A DNA stretch of 63,189 bases from JAZUOT01 sp045604805 (GTDB lineage Bacteria; Bacillota; Clostridia; Oscillospirales; Acutalibacteraceae), in contig JAZUOT010000026.1 of the NCBI GenBank assembly GCA_045604805.1, positions 1-63,189 on the forward strand. The letters are read 5' to 3'. The notes beneath the pieces were generated by a model that worked only from the letters and a program-made list of their open reading frames with translations, was not told the DNA's origin and ran no database searches. A program made the translations under genes and the position numbers. Positions within the stretch are counted from its first letter, which is position 1. Each line of letters starts with the position of its first letter. Below, in pieces: positions 1 through 9,072 of the stretch.

Positions 1-3000
1 CAACAATGTCATTGGCGCAATCCCAAGCGTCAGCTACGCTAGCAATCAAGCCTGTTATGGCATACACTCCACAAAACGCAGCTATAGCGGCACCAGGTAT
101 CAATATCCCAAGAGGTAAAGCGAGAATTGCTGCTGTCCCTCCGAGTATTGCCGCACCGATAGCTGGAAGTGATATAACTCCTCCTAATCCCAGTCCTACA
201 AGCACAACTACTCCTGCAAGCCCTATTCCGCCTGATATAAAATTCAGCATTTTTGCTACAAATGAGAATTTCTCAAAAGGCGTATAGCTTAGCCATTGTT
301 TAGCTCGAACGAGATTTTCAGCTACAAACGTTTTTTCTTCTTCGCATACAGATTGTAAGTCCACATCGTTTTTTGCTTTTTTGGCCACTTTTATTTTTTG
401 ATTTAACGTCTTCATTGTTTCCTTAAATTCTATTCTTTCTCGCTGTTTTTTTACTTCTCTTGGTTCTGCTTCTCTTTCTGCTCTTTCTGCTCTTTCTTGC
501 TGTTCTCTTGCTTCTCTTTCTGGCTGTTCTCTTTCTCGCTGTTCTCTTGCTTCTATGCTTTTTAGTTTTTGCAATATGTTTTCTAGTATTTCCCGCATAT
601 TCTGTTCTGTTAATTTATCCTTGGTTAGGTTGCTTAGGTACTCTATCTCATTTTTGAACTCCTGGTACTCTCCCAGAACTTCTATTAGGGTATAAATTAT
701 AGCGCGAAAATATACATTGTATTTTATCTTTGCGAGATCTTCCTTAATTCGTCCCAGATAGATAATATCCACTAAAAGCTTATCATATTCAGTAAATACG
801 CTGTGATTACGAATCATTTTGTATAATCCGAGATTTTCTTCTGTCCGTGATATATCACCATCTCTGTCGATGATTGGATACATATCTAATAATGCAGTAA
901 TAAATGGCACTTTATTCTTTTCATTAAGAAAATTTAAACATTCGTAGTCTAAAGAAATCTTAAAACGATAATATTCACTCTTATAGAATATAAAAGCAGC
1001 TGCTTCAAAGTTTTCTTTCTCTAGATGGATAATAAAAGCTTTTTCAAGAGCTTTTTTAAGAGCTTCTTTAAGAGCTTCTCCATAAAATATGTTACCAAAA
1101 CTTCTGTAAAAACATATATCTCCAATAATACTGCCATCTCTTTTTTCTGCTGCTGCTATTTGCTCAGCTAGAGCTTGTACTAAAGCAGCTTCTTTTCTTT
1201 CTAACTCACCGGTAAACTCAAACCCTTTGAAGGCATAGCAGAACACATTAAATTTTGATGCAGCAGTTTCAATTGCAGTAATAAATGCCTCAGGATGTTT
1301 CTTTGTAAATTCACGAAAAATGTCAACGTTAAAGGAGAACATATGAGAATCTTTCCTATCTGAATGGAGGCGCATGTAGGAAACTATATTTTCTATTACT
1401 TCGCTAAGTTCGTTAAAATCTATTTCATTTTCATAAATCAATTCTATCAATTGCATTTCACTACATATAAATCTACCTACTTCACTATCTTGTAATCCAC
1501 TTGTTTTCAGTTTTTCAAAAAGGGTACTACGTTTTGATTTTGGACATTGATTTATTAATTTAAAAGTGTCGATGTGCACATATTTGCCCTGTTCTAAAGT
1601 AAAAAAATCGCCTTTCCCCTCATCCGAATTGAAATTCTGGCTAAGCTCGATATCGAAATCTCTAGCTATCGACTCCATCATCTCAAAAGCGGTACGGCTT
1701 CCTGGTGCTAAATTTTTCCTCCACGCACCATCATATTCCTCTTCCTCAGGATCTACCCTTCCCATTTCCGAGTCCTCGTTCTCTGGATCTACCCTTCCCA
1801 TTTCCGAGTCCTCGTTCTCTGGATCTACCCTTCCCATTTCCGAGTCCTCTTCCTCTGGCACTCCGTCTGCTATTTTTTTTCCCTTCACATCTACTTCAGG
1901 AACCGGTGGTTTTACGTTTCTTTCTATTTCATCCTCTTGGTTGTTATGTGGAGTTTCTGCAGATATATCCCTAGGAAATAATTCGTTAAACTGATGATCA
2001 TCTATAAGAAATCCTTCACTCAATAGCCTCAGCTGATTCCATGTGGCATGTTGGCAGATAATACATGCTGTTTCTACGATTGAGGAAGAGTTTCTGCTTT
2101 CTGTTAAGCTACATAGGGCTGATAACATATTCCGATTAAACTCCGCATTACCTCCTTCGTCAACAGAAACAAGCAGGTCTGACAATTGATCTATTTTCTC
2201 AGGAGAGCATTCATCTCTCTGTATACAGAGAGACTTGTTATTTTTACCTATTTCTTCATTCAATATCATGACAAAATCCTCATGGTTTAGCAGATTAGGT
2301 TTTCCGTCTTCTCCTTTGGCTGTGGTTTCAGCATCAATGTAACGTACATCCACATGAATGGAAGTTTGAAGCTCCTCTCCATTTAGCATTGCACCGTCTG
2401 TAATCGACATCATGTCTACTGCTGTTTTTACTGCTGTTTCTGCTCCTTCTTCTTCAGTTCCAATTCCAATTCTACCCTCGCTCTTAAGTCTTGCCGCTAC
2501 TGCTGTGGTTGTACGAATTAACGTTTCATTATCTCTAAGAATAAATTCAGAATTTTTAGGGTCTTTGGTCGCAATCTCATTCAATTGCTGCTTTACAAGA
2601 GGCAAACATTTTCCATAGGTTTCAGTATTAAGAAACTCATTTTCGTCGGTAGTATGTACAAAATCCCTTACCTGAGCAATTAAATTATCCAGGTTTTCTG
2701 AATGAGATTCTAATTTTGTACCAGCTGCATCGCCATTTTCAGCTGAACCGGTAGAAAAAACGTGTTGAAGCCTTTCAATATCAGCTTTATTTTCTACGCG
2801 CCTAGAAACCCCACCAGCTACTTGCTCTAGCTGCTCAAAGCTCAAGATGCTTGCATCTGATGTTTCATTTCTTCTTTCGTATGCAAGCTTTATCGCATCT
2901 AAATCATCAGAACCTACCTTGTAACCCAGAATTCTAAATTGCTCAATCGCTTCTTCTTTGTCTCTACATTCTGTGAGTAGTTTTATTTCCTTTTTGCTTA

Positions 3001-3037
3001 AGCCACCCAAATCTTTGGACAAAATTTTCCCAGCCAT
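1..3037 (-). CDS. Giant double-glycine-leader protein, member 1 (C-terminus off the window)
   Basis: Open frame from ATG at 3037 (GGAGGC ribosome binding site 7 nt upstream) to the window edge, about 1012 codons with no stop. Residues 1-76 form a Nif11/double-glycine-like leader with LLTECRD and a terminal LEQVAGG. Cargo: a helical region; three 12-residue acidic repeats (EDSEMGRVDPEN type, about residues 394-430); a long helical domain resembling the one in member 6; a highly charged Glu/Arg-rich coiled-coil-like stretch (about 826-866); then a Gly/Ala/Leu/Ile-rich hydrophobic region from about 925 to the edge. No enzyme motif recognised. The leader and the first cargo segment resemble member 2 (10857-12674). 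Expected route, by analogy only, is cleavage after GG by a C39-type transporter encoded elsewhere. The coding call is solid; the function is unknown. Confidence 0.85.
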   Translation of the reverse strand, partial: MAGKILSKDLGGLSKKEIKLLTECRDKEEAIEQFRILGYKVGSDDLDAIKLAYERRNETSDASILSFEQLEQVAGGVSRRVENKADIERLQHVFSTGSAENGDAAGTKLESHSENLDNLIAQVRDFVHTTDENEFLNTETYGKCLPLVKQQLNEIATKDPKNSEFILRDNETLIRTTTAVAARLKSEGRIGIGTEEEGAETAVKTAVDMMSITDGAMLNGEELQTSIHVDVRYIDAETTAKGEDGKPNLLNHEDFVMILNEEIGKNNKSLCIQRDECSPEKIDQLSDLLVSVDEGGNAEFNRNMLSALCSLTESRNSSSIVETACIICQHATWNQLRLLSEGFLIDDHQFNELFPRDISAETPHNNQEDEIERNVKPPVPEVDVKGKKIADGVPEEEDSEMGRVDPENEDSEMGRVDPENEDSEMGRVDPEEEEYDGAWRKNLAPGSRTAFEMMESIARDFDIELSQNFNSDEGKGDFFTLEQGKYVHIDTFKLINQCPKSKRSTLFEKLKTSGLQDSEVGRFICSEMQLIELIYENEIDFNELSEVIENIVSYMRLHSDRKDSHMFSFNVDIFREFTKKHPEAFITAIETAASKFNVFCYAFKGFEFTGELERKEAALVQALAEQIAAAEKRDGSIIGDICFYRSFGNIFYGEALKEALKKALEKAFIIHLEKENFEAAAFIFYKSEYYRFKISLDYECLNFLNEKNKVPFITALLDMYPIIDRDGDISRTEENLGLYKMIRNHSVFTEYDKLLVDIIYLGRIKEDLAKIKYNVYFRAIIYTLIEVLGEYQEFKNEIEYLSNLTKDKLTEQNMREILENILQKLKSIEAREQREREQPEREAREQQERAERAEREAEPREVKKQRERIEFKETMKTLNQKIKVAKKAKNDVDLQSVCEEEKTFVAENLVRAKQWLSYTPFEKFSFVAKMLNFISGGIGLAGVVVLVGLGLGGVISLPAIGAAILGGTAAILALPLGILIPGAAIAAFCGVYAITGLIASVADAWDCANDIV
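1749..1856 (-). repeat. Three tandem 36-bp units inside leader protein 1
   Basis: Three consecutive 36-bp units beginning at 1749, 1785 and 1821. The first two are identical and the third differs only near its end. Being a multiple of 3, each encodes an acidic 12-residue unit, so copy-number change would keep the frame. Confidence 0.9.
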
Positions 3038-3079
3038 CTCAAAAGCCTCCTAAAGCACAAACGAAACCTCTATATTTAT

Positions 3080-3107
3080 ATTATACACCCCCCCCACATG
3101 AAGTCAA
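3080..3107 (-). promoter_or_regulatory. Sigma-A-type promoter with an 8-G tract in the spacer
   Basis: On the minus strand, TTGACT (3102-3107) and TATAAT (3080-3085) are separated by 16 bp, of which eight consecutive bases are G (C on the plus strand, 3088-3095). The 5' UTR to the ATG at 3037 would be about 36 nt. Slippage of the homopolymer would alter the -35/-10 distance. Confidence 0.75.
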
Positions 3108-3438
3108 TAGGAAAAATAAAAAAATTTAGTGCAGAGCTTTACTTTGGCTTTTTGCTGGTATTGCTGCGATTTATTTCATTGTCTTTTTCTACCACACTCT
3201 GTCCCGAATAACATACATTCTTTATACTATATTCTCGATTTGTGATATTAGTTTTTACGCTATAACATCTAATTACACTAATTTTTCATCATATTAAGTT
3301 TATTGCAACTTCATACTATTTGTCATGTGCTTATTGTACAACTTTGACATTGAATTTTATTTATGTAAAATTATACTAGTTGAGCTTCATGGTTTTTTGT
3401 GAATATTGTGCATTTATTACAGAAAGGTTTGGTTTGAC
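3108..3438. other. AT-rich divergent intergenic region
   Basis: No gene seen. It separates the minus-strand leader protein from mgsA and must carry the mgsA promoter, which I could not fix. An AGAAAGG element lies just ahead of the mgsA GTG. Confidence 0.5.
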
Positions 3439-3837
3439 GTGAAAGTAGCTCTGATATCTCATGATTCAAAAAAAGAACTTATGATTCAGTTTTGCATAGC
3501 ATATCAAGGTATTTTGTGTAAACACAATTTATGCTCCACAGGAACTACAGGAAAGATGATTTCATCAGCTACAGGTTTAGATATACAGACATTTTTAGCA
3601 GGAAATCAAGGTGGAGATCAGCAGATAGCTTCAAGAATAGCTTGTGATGAGATTGATATGTTAATATTTTTTCGGAATCCTTTAAACCCAAAACCAAATG
3701 AGCCTAATGAAATGAATCTTTTAAGACTTTGTGATGTCCATACAATACCGGTGGCGACGAATATAGCTACAGCAGAAATGCTCATTCATGGACTTGAGCG
3801 CGGAGACCTTGATTGGAGGGACAATATAAAAAGTTAA
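3439..3837 (+). CDS. mgsA: Methylglyoxal synthase
   Basis: Converts dihydroxyacetone phosphate to methylglyoxal and phosphate, a cytosolic overflow bypass of lower glycolysis. About 132 residues, close to the B. subtilis length. Visible motifs: ISHDSKK at 6-12, the phosphate-binding STGTTG at 33-38, GGDQQI with the catalytic Asp at 60, and the DVHTIPVATN stretch near the C-terminus. I chose GTG at 3439 because homologues begin MKVALIAHD; an in-frame start 33 bases upstream would add an unrelated segment. AGAAAGG upstream serves as a moderate ribosome binding site. Monocistronic, with a hairpin just after the stop. Family assignment is firm. Confidence 0.95.
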   Translation: MKVALISHDSKKELMIQFCIAYQGILCKHNLCSTGTTGKMISSATGLDIQTFLAGNQGGDQQIASRIACDEIDMLIFFRNPLNPKPNEPNEMNLLRLCDVHTIPVATNIATAEMLIHGLERGDLDWRDNIKS

Positions 3838-3841
3838 TATA

Positions 3842-3876
3842 CTTTTACCCTATATGATAACCTTTGGGGGTAAAAG
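3842..3876 (+). terminator. Hairpin after mgsA
   Basis: Perfect 9-bp inverted repeat CTTTTACCC (3842-3850) / GGGTAAAAG (3868-3876) four bases after the mgsA stop. Only a short T-rich tail follows, so it is a weak intrinsic terminator. Confidence 0.5.
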
Positions 3877-4161
3877 GCTATTTAAAGATGAAAAGTGTGT
3901 ATGTTCATAAAAGTTACAGTTATCGACTAAAATTAAAATAATTGCAAAAATTCACAGCGCAATATAAATGAGCAGTGACAATTACGTCACTGCCGCTGGT
4001 GTGTATGTATTTGCTTTTCCACTTATTATGCTTAATATCGGAACAGAAACCTTACTATAATGGTGATAGTCATTTTCTCCATCTTTACTTCATAACTTTT
4101 ATCTTACACAAAATTTATAGTTGGAATAATGCTACTTGATAATTGATTTTCGGGCTAAAGC
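3877..4161. other. Intergenic region between convergent genes, with a hairpin
   Basis: No gene. An 8-bp inverted repeat GCAGTGAC (3972-3979) / GTCACTGC (3986-3993) with a 6-nt loop is the only structure I see. It could terminate either converging transcript. Confidence 0.45.
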
Positions 4162-5244
4162 TTACACTTGCGTATCTTGCTGATACATTATGAACTCCGA
4201 AGGCTCCTTTTTAGTAACTCCACTTTTAAAAATCTCCTTGAATTCATTTTGCATTGAAACATAGCAATATCCCTTATCTTTTGCAGTTTCCTTGAGTAAA
4301 TTCAGTTTTTCTCCCAAAGGATATACAAACTCTCTGCTGTTATCATCATGCGAAATAAGCATACCAAATGTCTTATATTTACTATTAGCATTGGAATACT
4401 GCATCATAGAAAAATCACCTGTCGAATTTCCCGCACAAAAAACAGGAATTTTCCCTATGTGGTCTGAAATCAGAGAAACTTTTTCGAAATTATCGTTGAT
4501 TATGCTAGTGCCTGTCCGAATTATTTTGTCATCTGACTTTAAATTGTAGTATCTTCCTACCTCATTTCCTTCATTTGAGGCTTTTATTTCCACAAACGAA
4601 CCAATTATGTGTGAAGCTTCTAAACCTAACACAGACTGCTCCATATCTCTTAGGAACTCCTGGTCTGTCCCTGATACAATATACACTGAAAAATCATTAT
4701 CTTTGAGATATTCTATAAGTTGCAACATAGGAGTATAAAAGGCTTCACTAAATTTCATATTGTTAAAGCAAGGATAGCTTTCTTCTTTAAATTTGTCCAC
4801 AAGCAAATCAAACTCTGCTGTTTCTAAGTCAGAAAGGATTTGTATTTGTTGTTCTTGTGTGATAAATCCATTGTTTATTGCTGCCAATAAATCCTCTGAC
4901 GGAACGAAACTTTGATCATTTTTCAACCTATAATCAGCAACATATTTTGCAAAATAATTAGGCATAAAGTCTCCTCTTTCGCAACAACATGTTCCGTCTG
5001 AATCAAAAACAGCTACCCTGTCTTCGACAGGTATATAATTCTCATTATTTTCATCAGTAACTTCAGAAACATAGCTAATGATGGCTTTTTTTGTTTCTGA
5101 AGTATCCTCCCATTTTGACAATTTGTCAATATTAGCCTCACATAAAAAAATCACACAAAAAGCCGAGAGCAACACAAGAAGCGAAACAGTAGTTAAAATT
5201 TTCCTAGTAATACGAATTTTCACCCTGCTAAAATACCCTGACAT
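4162..5244 (-). CDS. Membrane-anchored HAD-family phosphatase
   Basis: A 360-residue protein with an N-terminal membrane anchor (about residues 15-36), so the catalytic domain probably faces outside. HAD motif I is VFDSDGT with Asp81 and Asp83; SGT (in YIVSGTDQ) fits motif II; GNSTGDF fits motif IV. The cap arrangement resembles phosphoserine-phosphatase-like members. Substrate unknown. Start at 5244: GGGAGG precedes that ATG at good spacing, while the in-frame ATG 24 bases upstream lacks one. It is the distal gene of three minus-strand genes for membrane-anchored proteins (DUF4830, TPR), possibly co-transcribed. Confidence 0.8.
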   Translation of the reverse strand: MSGYFSRVKIRITRKILTTVSLLVLLSAFCVIFLCEANIDKLSKWEDTSETKKAIISYVSEVTDENNENYIPVEDRVAVFDSDGTCCCERGDFMPNYFAKYVADYRLKNDQSFVPSEDLLAAINNGFITQEQQIQILSDLETAEFDLLVDKFKEESYPCFNNMKFSEAFYTPMLQLIEYLKDNDFSVYIVSGTDQEFLRDMEQSVLGLEASHIIGSFVEIKASNEGNEVGRYYNLKSDDKIIRTGTSIINDNFEKVSLISDHIGKIPVFCAGNSTGDFSMMQYSNANSKYKTFGMLISHDDNSREFVYPLGEKLNLLKETAKDKGYCYVSMQNEFKEIFKSGVTKKEPSEFIMYQQDTQV

Positions 5245-5364
5245 AAATGCCTCCCACACAAAAAACAAAAATCAAGCACCCATATTAATAAGTTTATCGA
5301 ATTTTGCTGTGCTATGTCAAGATTCCACAAGAAAAAATTTCTAATATAAGAGCATTTTCGTGCT

Positions 5365-5961
5365 TTAATCTACTGGTGCATTTGGCATTTGAGGATCTAA
5401 AACTAATGTATCATTTTCTGTTGTACTTTCTACTTCATACTTGCTACTAACATCGCTTTGTTCTGAAATAACATTCCTGTCAGGCAATTTGAACCCGTGC
5501 ATAAAACCTCCAATTTCAGTAGAGCATATGTCACCAGCAATCACCTTTTTGTTGAGCACTAATATATCTGCGTATATGTTCGCGTCAGTTGAAGGATAAT
5601 TACTTATTTTATAGCTATAGTGTGTACAAGTTTGCCCTTTGTAAGCAGATAGATCTAACCCTTGAGATTTTTGTATATCATTGTATTTTTCATAAGTAGC
5701 ATTAAACTCACTTGGTATTATTATCTCACATACATCTACAGGTTCTTGCGATACCTCCCAACCAAAGCTTTTTAAAAAATCTATTCTGGCTGCGTTGTCA
5801 TCTACGCCAACTTCGTATGAATTGGAGTCTGTTTTTTTGAAAAATTCATAATTTTTGCCTAATCCGAAAAATAAAAGGCTTAATGAAGCTACGCTAAAAA
5901 TTACCGTGCATATTATAAGACAGAGTTTAAGTTTAGATTTATTCAAAGTTACAACAAACAC
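5365..5961 (-). CDS. DUF4830-type membrane-anchored protein
   Basis: 198 residues with a GTG start at 5961 preceded by TAGGA. An N-terminal hydrophobic anchor (about 12-34) is followed by an extracytoplasmic domain that looks like DUF4830 of Clostridia: a segment around DFLKSFGWEV, the IIIPSEF strand, and a C-terminal part with GDICSTEIGGFMHGF. The acidic C-terminal tail is low complexity. The family has no established function. It lies between the TPR protein and the HAD phosphatase on the same strand. Family assignment is from memory of the pattern, so moderate. Confidence 0.65.
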   Translation of the reverse strand: MFVVTLNKSKLKLCLIICTVIFSVASLSLLFFGLGKNYEFFKKTDSNSYEVGVDDNAARIDFLKSFGWEVSQEPVDVCEIIIPSEFNATYEKYNDIQKSQGLDLSAYKGQTCTHYSYKISNYPSTDANIYADILVLNKKVIAGDICSTEIGGFMHGFKLPDRNVISEQSDVSSKYEVESTTENDTLVLDPQMPNAPVD

Positions 5962-6032
5962 ACTATTTTCCTACCTTTATATTTTTTAGGTACAAAAATA
6001 GGTATGCAAAAAAATCAAAAATCATTCCTGCT

Positions 6033-6467
6033 TCACGAAAGGTCATGTAAATAACTTTTTAGACTATCAGAACCCAGTTTTTTGTAAGCTTCTTCCAATA
6101 TCTGTCGAGATTTTTCTAGATCGCCTAAATACCTATAAGCATTAGCAAGGCCGATATAAGCTGCTTCTTCATTAGCTGATATCTTTATAGCTTCGTTGTA
6201 TGACTCTATGGCTTCTTCGTACTCTCCTGCATCTACAGCTGCATTCGCTGCATTGAGATGTATTATGTATTCGTTGAGTGTTGACGAATCTAATAGACTT
6301 TTACTAGATTCTTTTGATTGTGGTTCAATTCTATTAGTTTGAATTTTTGACTGTATAGAAATAAAAACAAGAAAAACTACAACTAACAGTGATAAACCTA
6401 CAACCATTACAAATGAAATATTTGTAAACAAATATTTCGGGTCCTGTTTGTCTGAATTGTTTTTCAA
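6033..6467 (-). CDS. Membrane-anchored TPR protein
   Basis: 144 residues with a TTG start at 6467 behind AGAGG. One membrane segment near residues 15-37, a polar linker, then at least two tetratricopeptide units from about 67 to 135 (AGEYEEAIESYNEAIKI and a second containing LGDLEKSRQILEEAY). TPRs mediate protein-protein contacts, so this is likely an extracytoplasmic scaffold. First gene of the minus-strand trio with the DUF4830 and HAD proteins; partner unknown. Confidence 0.75.
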   Translation of the reverse strand: MKNNSDKQDPKYLFTNISFVMVVGLSLLVVVFLVFISIQSKIQTNRIEPQSKESSKSLLDSSTLNEYIIHLNAANAAVDAGEYEEAIESYNEAIKISANEEAAYIGLANAYRYLGDLEKSRQILEEAYKKLGSDSLKSYLHDLS

Positions 6468-6907
6468 TTGGCAATACCTCTATCAAAAATATTGTGCCCT
6501 TCAGTAATTTATATCAAAAAATATTAGAGCGAACTTTATTGTTGTTGTTCCAACAACATAGTACATTTGACTTAAATTATAGCATAAGTCCTTAAAGCTT
6601 ATTTTCGTTGATAATAATTACAAGCTAAATGCTATAAAAAAATAAATAATATAAATTTTGATTAATTTTACTATATAAATATATTATTTATTTAAAATTA
6701 ATTGCTCTCATAATAATATATATTAAATTATCATAAATTAGTATTTCAAAGTTTTTAGCATTTATTTTTTTACTCTCATTAAACTTTATAATCGAAAGAT
6801 CAAACAGAGTTTATTTTGAGTTTTTTGTAATTCTCTATCTAGCCGTGATAATTAAATATCTCCAATCATAGAAATGAACAAGTAAGCTTGCATTGGAGGT
6901 ACAGTAC
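6468..6907. other. Very AT-rich divergent promoter region
   Basis: No gene. It must carry promoters for the minus-strand trio and for spoIIID. Upstream of spoIIID, ATAATT (6850-6855) and CATAGAAAT lie 13 bp apart, loosely resembling a sigma-E promoter, as known for spoIIID in B. subtilis. The match is imperfect. Confidence 0.35.
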
Positions 6908-7165
6908 TTGAAAAGCACTCTTGAAAACAGAGCTATTGCACTAGGTGAATTTATTGCGAAAAATAAATCAACCGTGCGCGAAACAGCAAAAAAATTCGGA
7001 ATAAGTAAATCTACTGTACATAAGGATGTTTCAGAAAGACTTAGATATTTTAATCCCATATTACACAGCGAAGTGAAACTGATCCTCGAAGCAAATAAAA
7101 ATGAACGCCATATAAGGGGTGGCATGGCAACCAAGCGTAAATATAAACTTAAATTGAATGATTAG
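6908..7165 (+). CDS. spoIIID: Sporulation transcription factor SpoIIID
   Basis: Small DNA-binding regulator that tunes sigma-E and sigma-K dependent genes in the mother cell. About 85 residues (B. subtilis 93). The helix-turn-helix contains KKFGISKSTVHKD, and the conserved C-terminal basic motif RHIRGGMATKRKYK is present. TTG at 6908 is chosen because a perfect GGAGGT ends 7 nt upstream; the in-frame TTG at 6893 would overlap that ribosome binding site. Followed closely by three small genes of unknown function on the same strand. Confidence 0.95.
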   Translation: MKSTLENRAIALGEFIAKNKSTVRETAKKFGISKSTVHKDVSERLRYFNPILHSEVKLILEANKNERHIRGGMATKRKYKLKLND

Positions 7166-7244
7166 AGGTGAAAAGCCAAGATAGAACCCTTTTATATCAA
7201 ATTGAATATACTGCTACTGAGCTTAAATCTGGAGGATTATATTT

Positions 7245-7478
7245 ATGGATAAAAGAGAATTACAAAAAATAATAGATCAAGTTTCGAAAAAAACAGGTAC
7301 CAAAAAATCCGATTTGCAGTCTGTATCAAGCCTAAAAGATATGTCAAAACTCCTTGGTAACATGGATAAAAAAAGTGCAGACAAACTTAAGTCAGTTTTA
7401 AATAACCCTGATGCAACTAAAAAAATATTAAATTCCAAAAAAGCACAAGACATACTAAATAAACTTTTTAGCAGTTAA
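7245..7478 (+). CDS. Small basic helical protein, unknown
   Basis: 77 residues, lysine-rich, predicted helical, no membrane segment. ATG with GGAGG upstream (ctggaggattat). Begins 80 bp after spoIIID and lies 20 bp before the next gene, so probably part of one transcript. I do not recognise a family. Position after spoIIID suggests, but does not show, a sporulation link. Confidence 0.7.
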   Translation: MDKRELQKIIDQVSKKTGTKKSDLQSVSSLKDMSKLLGNMDKKSADKLKSVLNNPDATKKILNSKKAQDILNKLFSS

Positions 7479-7498
7479 AATTCAACGAGGATGGACCT

Positions 7499-7921
7499 AT
7501 GGAAGACATATCCGACGCAATAAATTCTTTACTGAAGAATCCAGATATAATGCAACAGGTACAGGCACTTTCTGGAATGATTGGAAATGAACAAAATACT
7601 AACAACAAAACCAGCAACACAGCTGACCTGGTATCATTGCTTTCGGGATTTATAGACAAACAAAATGAAGAAAACCCAGAGCCTCAGGATTCTGCTGAGG
7701 CTCCGGGCGTAAATCCTGAATTAATCGGTACCATAAGTAAACTAGCACCTATACTTTCCTCTGTAAAACAAGAGGACAAAAATACATACTTGCTTAATTC
7801 CTTGAGACCTTTTTTAAGTGATGCTAGGAAGAAAAAACTAGATGAGTCGATAAAGATACTCCAGCTGATTAAAATTATACCTTTACTCAAAGACACAGGA
7901 ATACTAAACAACTTATTCTAA
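7499..7921 (+). CDS. Conserved clostridial protein of unknown function
   Basis: 140 residues. The N-terminus resembles helical repeats (DAINSLLKNPDIMQQVQAL), the middle is polar and Asn/Glu-rich, and the C-terminus ends in a helix pair (LRPFLSDARKKKLDESIK) that I associate with unannotated proteins in many Clostridia. AGGATGG precedes the ATG. Flanked within 20 bp by small genes on both sides, apparently one operon. No function can be assigned. Confidence 0.7.
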   Translation: MEDISDAINSLLKNPDIMQQVQALSGMIGNEQNTNNKTSNTADLVSLLSGFIDKQNEENPEPQDSAEAPGVNPELIGTISKLAPILSSVKQEDKNTYLLNSLRPFLSDARKKKLDESIKILQLIKIIPLLKDTGILNNLF

Positions 7922-7939
7922 GGGAGTGCATTTAAATAA

Positions 7940-8263
7940 ATGCCTGAAAATTTTAGCATGGATGAACTGCAGCGTTTGCAGAATGAAGCTATGAATAGAG
8001 CGCGCGAGATGCAAAAAAAAGCCCAAAATATAGGCAAACAATCAGCAAACAGTAGAAGAAAACCAGCAAATCCCTCAAAATTCAAAATGGATCAAAAACA
8101 AATTTCTAAACCACCAGCAGAACACAAGAAAGCTATGTCAAATTTATTTGAATCACTCATGGAAGATAGTGATAAAAGTTTGATACTCATACTTATCTTA
8201 ATATTATCCACCGAAGATGCCGATCCCGGGATTATATTAGCTCTCATGTATATAATATTGTAG
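7940..8263 (+). CDS. Small protein with hydrophobic C-terminus, unknown
   Basis: 107 residues. The N-terminal half is Gln/Met/Lys-rich and helical; the C-terminal 35 residues are strongly hydrophobic (IEDSDK-like hinge, then Leu/Ile-rich and ALMYIIL end), suggesting membrane association. AAGGGAGTG lies 12-18 nt upstream of the ATG. Last gene of the spoIIID-linked set; its stop is 2 bp from the end of convergent divIB. No known family. Confidence 0.65.
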   Translation: MPENFSMDELQRLQNEAMNRAREMQKKAQNIGKQSANSRRKPANPSKFKMDQKQISKPPAEHKKAMSNLFESLMEDSDKSLILILILILSTEDADPGIILALMYIIL

Positions 8264-8265
8264 CA

Positions 8266-9072
8266 TCAGCTATTGCTAGGTAAAAAATATACTTTATTGT
8301 CACTTGTACAATTAGATACATCCAGCGTTCCAGTGCTATTAGCCAAATTGGAAGAGTTTTTAATTATACTATTTGCAAATTCTATCTTTTTTTCTATTTC
8401 TTCAGCTTTTCCCATATCAACAACTATTCTATTTTGATATGTAAGAGATATATTTTCTAAATTTGTGACATCTATGTAGGTTATATCTGTCAGATTTTGG
8501 TCTTTCAGTGTGGTTTCTATTTGTTTCAAAACAACAGATTTATTTTGGTCTTTGAATATTAATTCTTGAGCTATCTGAACATTTTCTACCTCTGCACCTT
8601 TCACAATGGCAACGCCTTCTTTTGCTGTGTCCATTATATCAAGGACCTTATTTTTTGAACTTATTAATATTTTTCTATCTTCAACATCTATTATCCCGGC
8701 CTCTTTTGCTTCTGTTACGTGTATGACTAGTGTACTTGGTATCTTTCTTTCCAATCTTATATCCTCTATATATGGAAATTTGGTACATAGATTTTGTTTT
8801 ACTATTTTCGTGCGGTAAAGGTAAAGATTTTGATATTTAGTTACACCACTTTCTCTTATTATCGATGTACTATCATAAAAACTATTTCCCTCAATCTGTA
8901 TGTTTTCTATCTTGAACAAAACTGTCAGAGATAAAACAACACAGATAGAAATAACAGCTAGAACCACAATGAAATATAAAACAAAAAGCCTTATATTCCT
9001 TTGTTTTGTATTCATTCTAGCTGTTTCCCTATATTGAGATCTTACTTTTGTTTCTTTATCTGTTTTTTTCAT
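8266..9072 (-). CDS. divIB: Cell division protein DivIB/FtsQ
   Basis: Bitopic divisome protein. The cytoplasmic N-terminal tail is basic, one membrane helix spans about 29-53, then a POTRA domain (about 55-125, IENIQIEGNSFYDSTSI) and the DivIB beta domain. 268 residues, normal for Firmicutes. The ATG at 9072 has AGAGGA 8 nt upstream and overlaps the end of murA by 17 bp, giving a murA-divIB pair as in many clostridial division/cell-wall clusters. The two are probably co-translated. Confidence 0.9.
   Translation of the reverse strand: MKKTDKETKVRSQYRETARMNTKQRNIRLFVLYFIVVLAVISICVVLSLTVLFKIENIQIEGNSFYDSTSIIRESGVTKYQNLYLYRTKIVKQNLCTKFPYIEDIRLERKIPSTLVIHVTEAKEAGIIDVEDRKILISSKNKVLDIMDTAKEGVAIVKGAEVENVQIAQELIFKDQNKSVVLKQIETTLKDQNLTDITYIDVTNLENISLTYQNRIVVDMGKAEEIEKKIEFANSIIKNSSNLANSTGTLDVSNCTSDNKVYFLPSNS

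Noticed and set aside
1566..1994. Plus-strand Ser/Pro-rich frames opposite leader protein 1
   Set aside because: They are the reverse reading of its 36-bp repeats and have no ribosome site; the minus-strand frame is continuous with a family leader.
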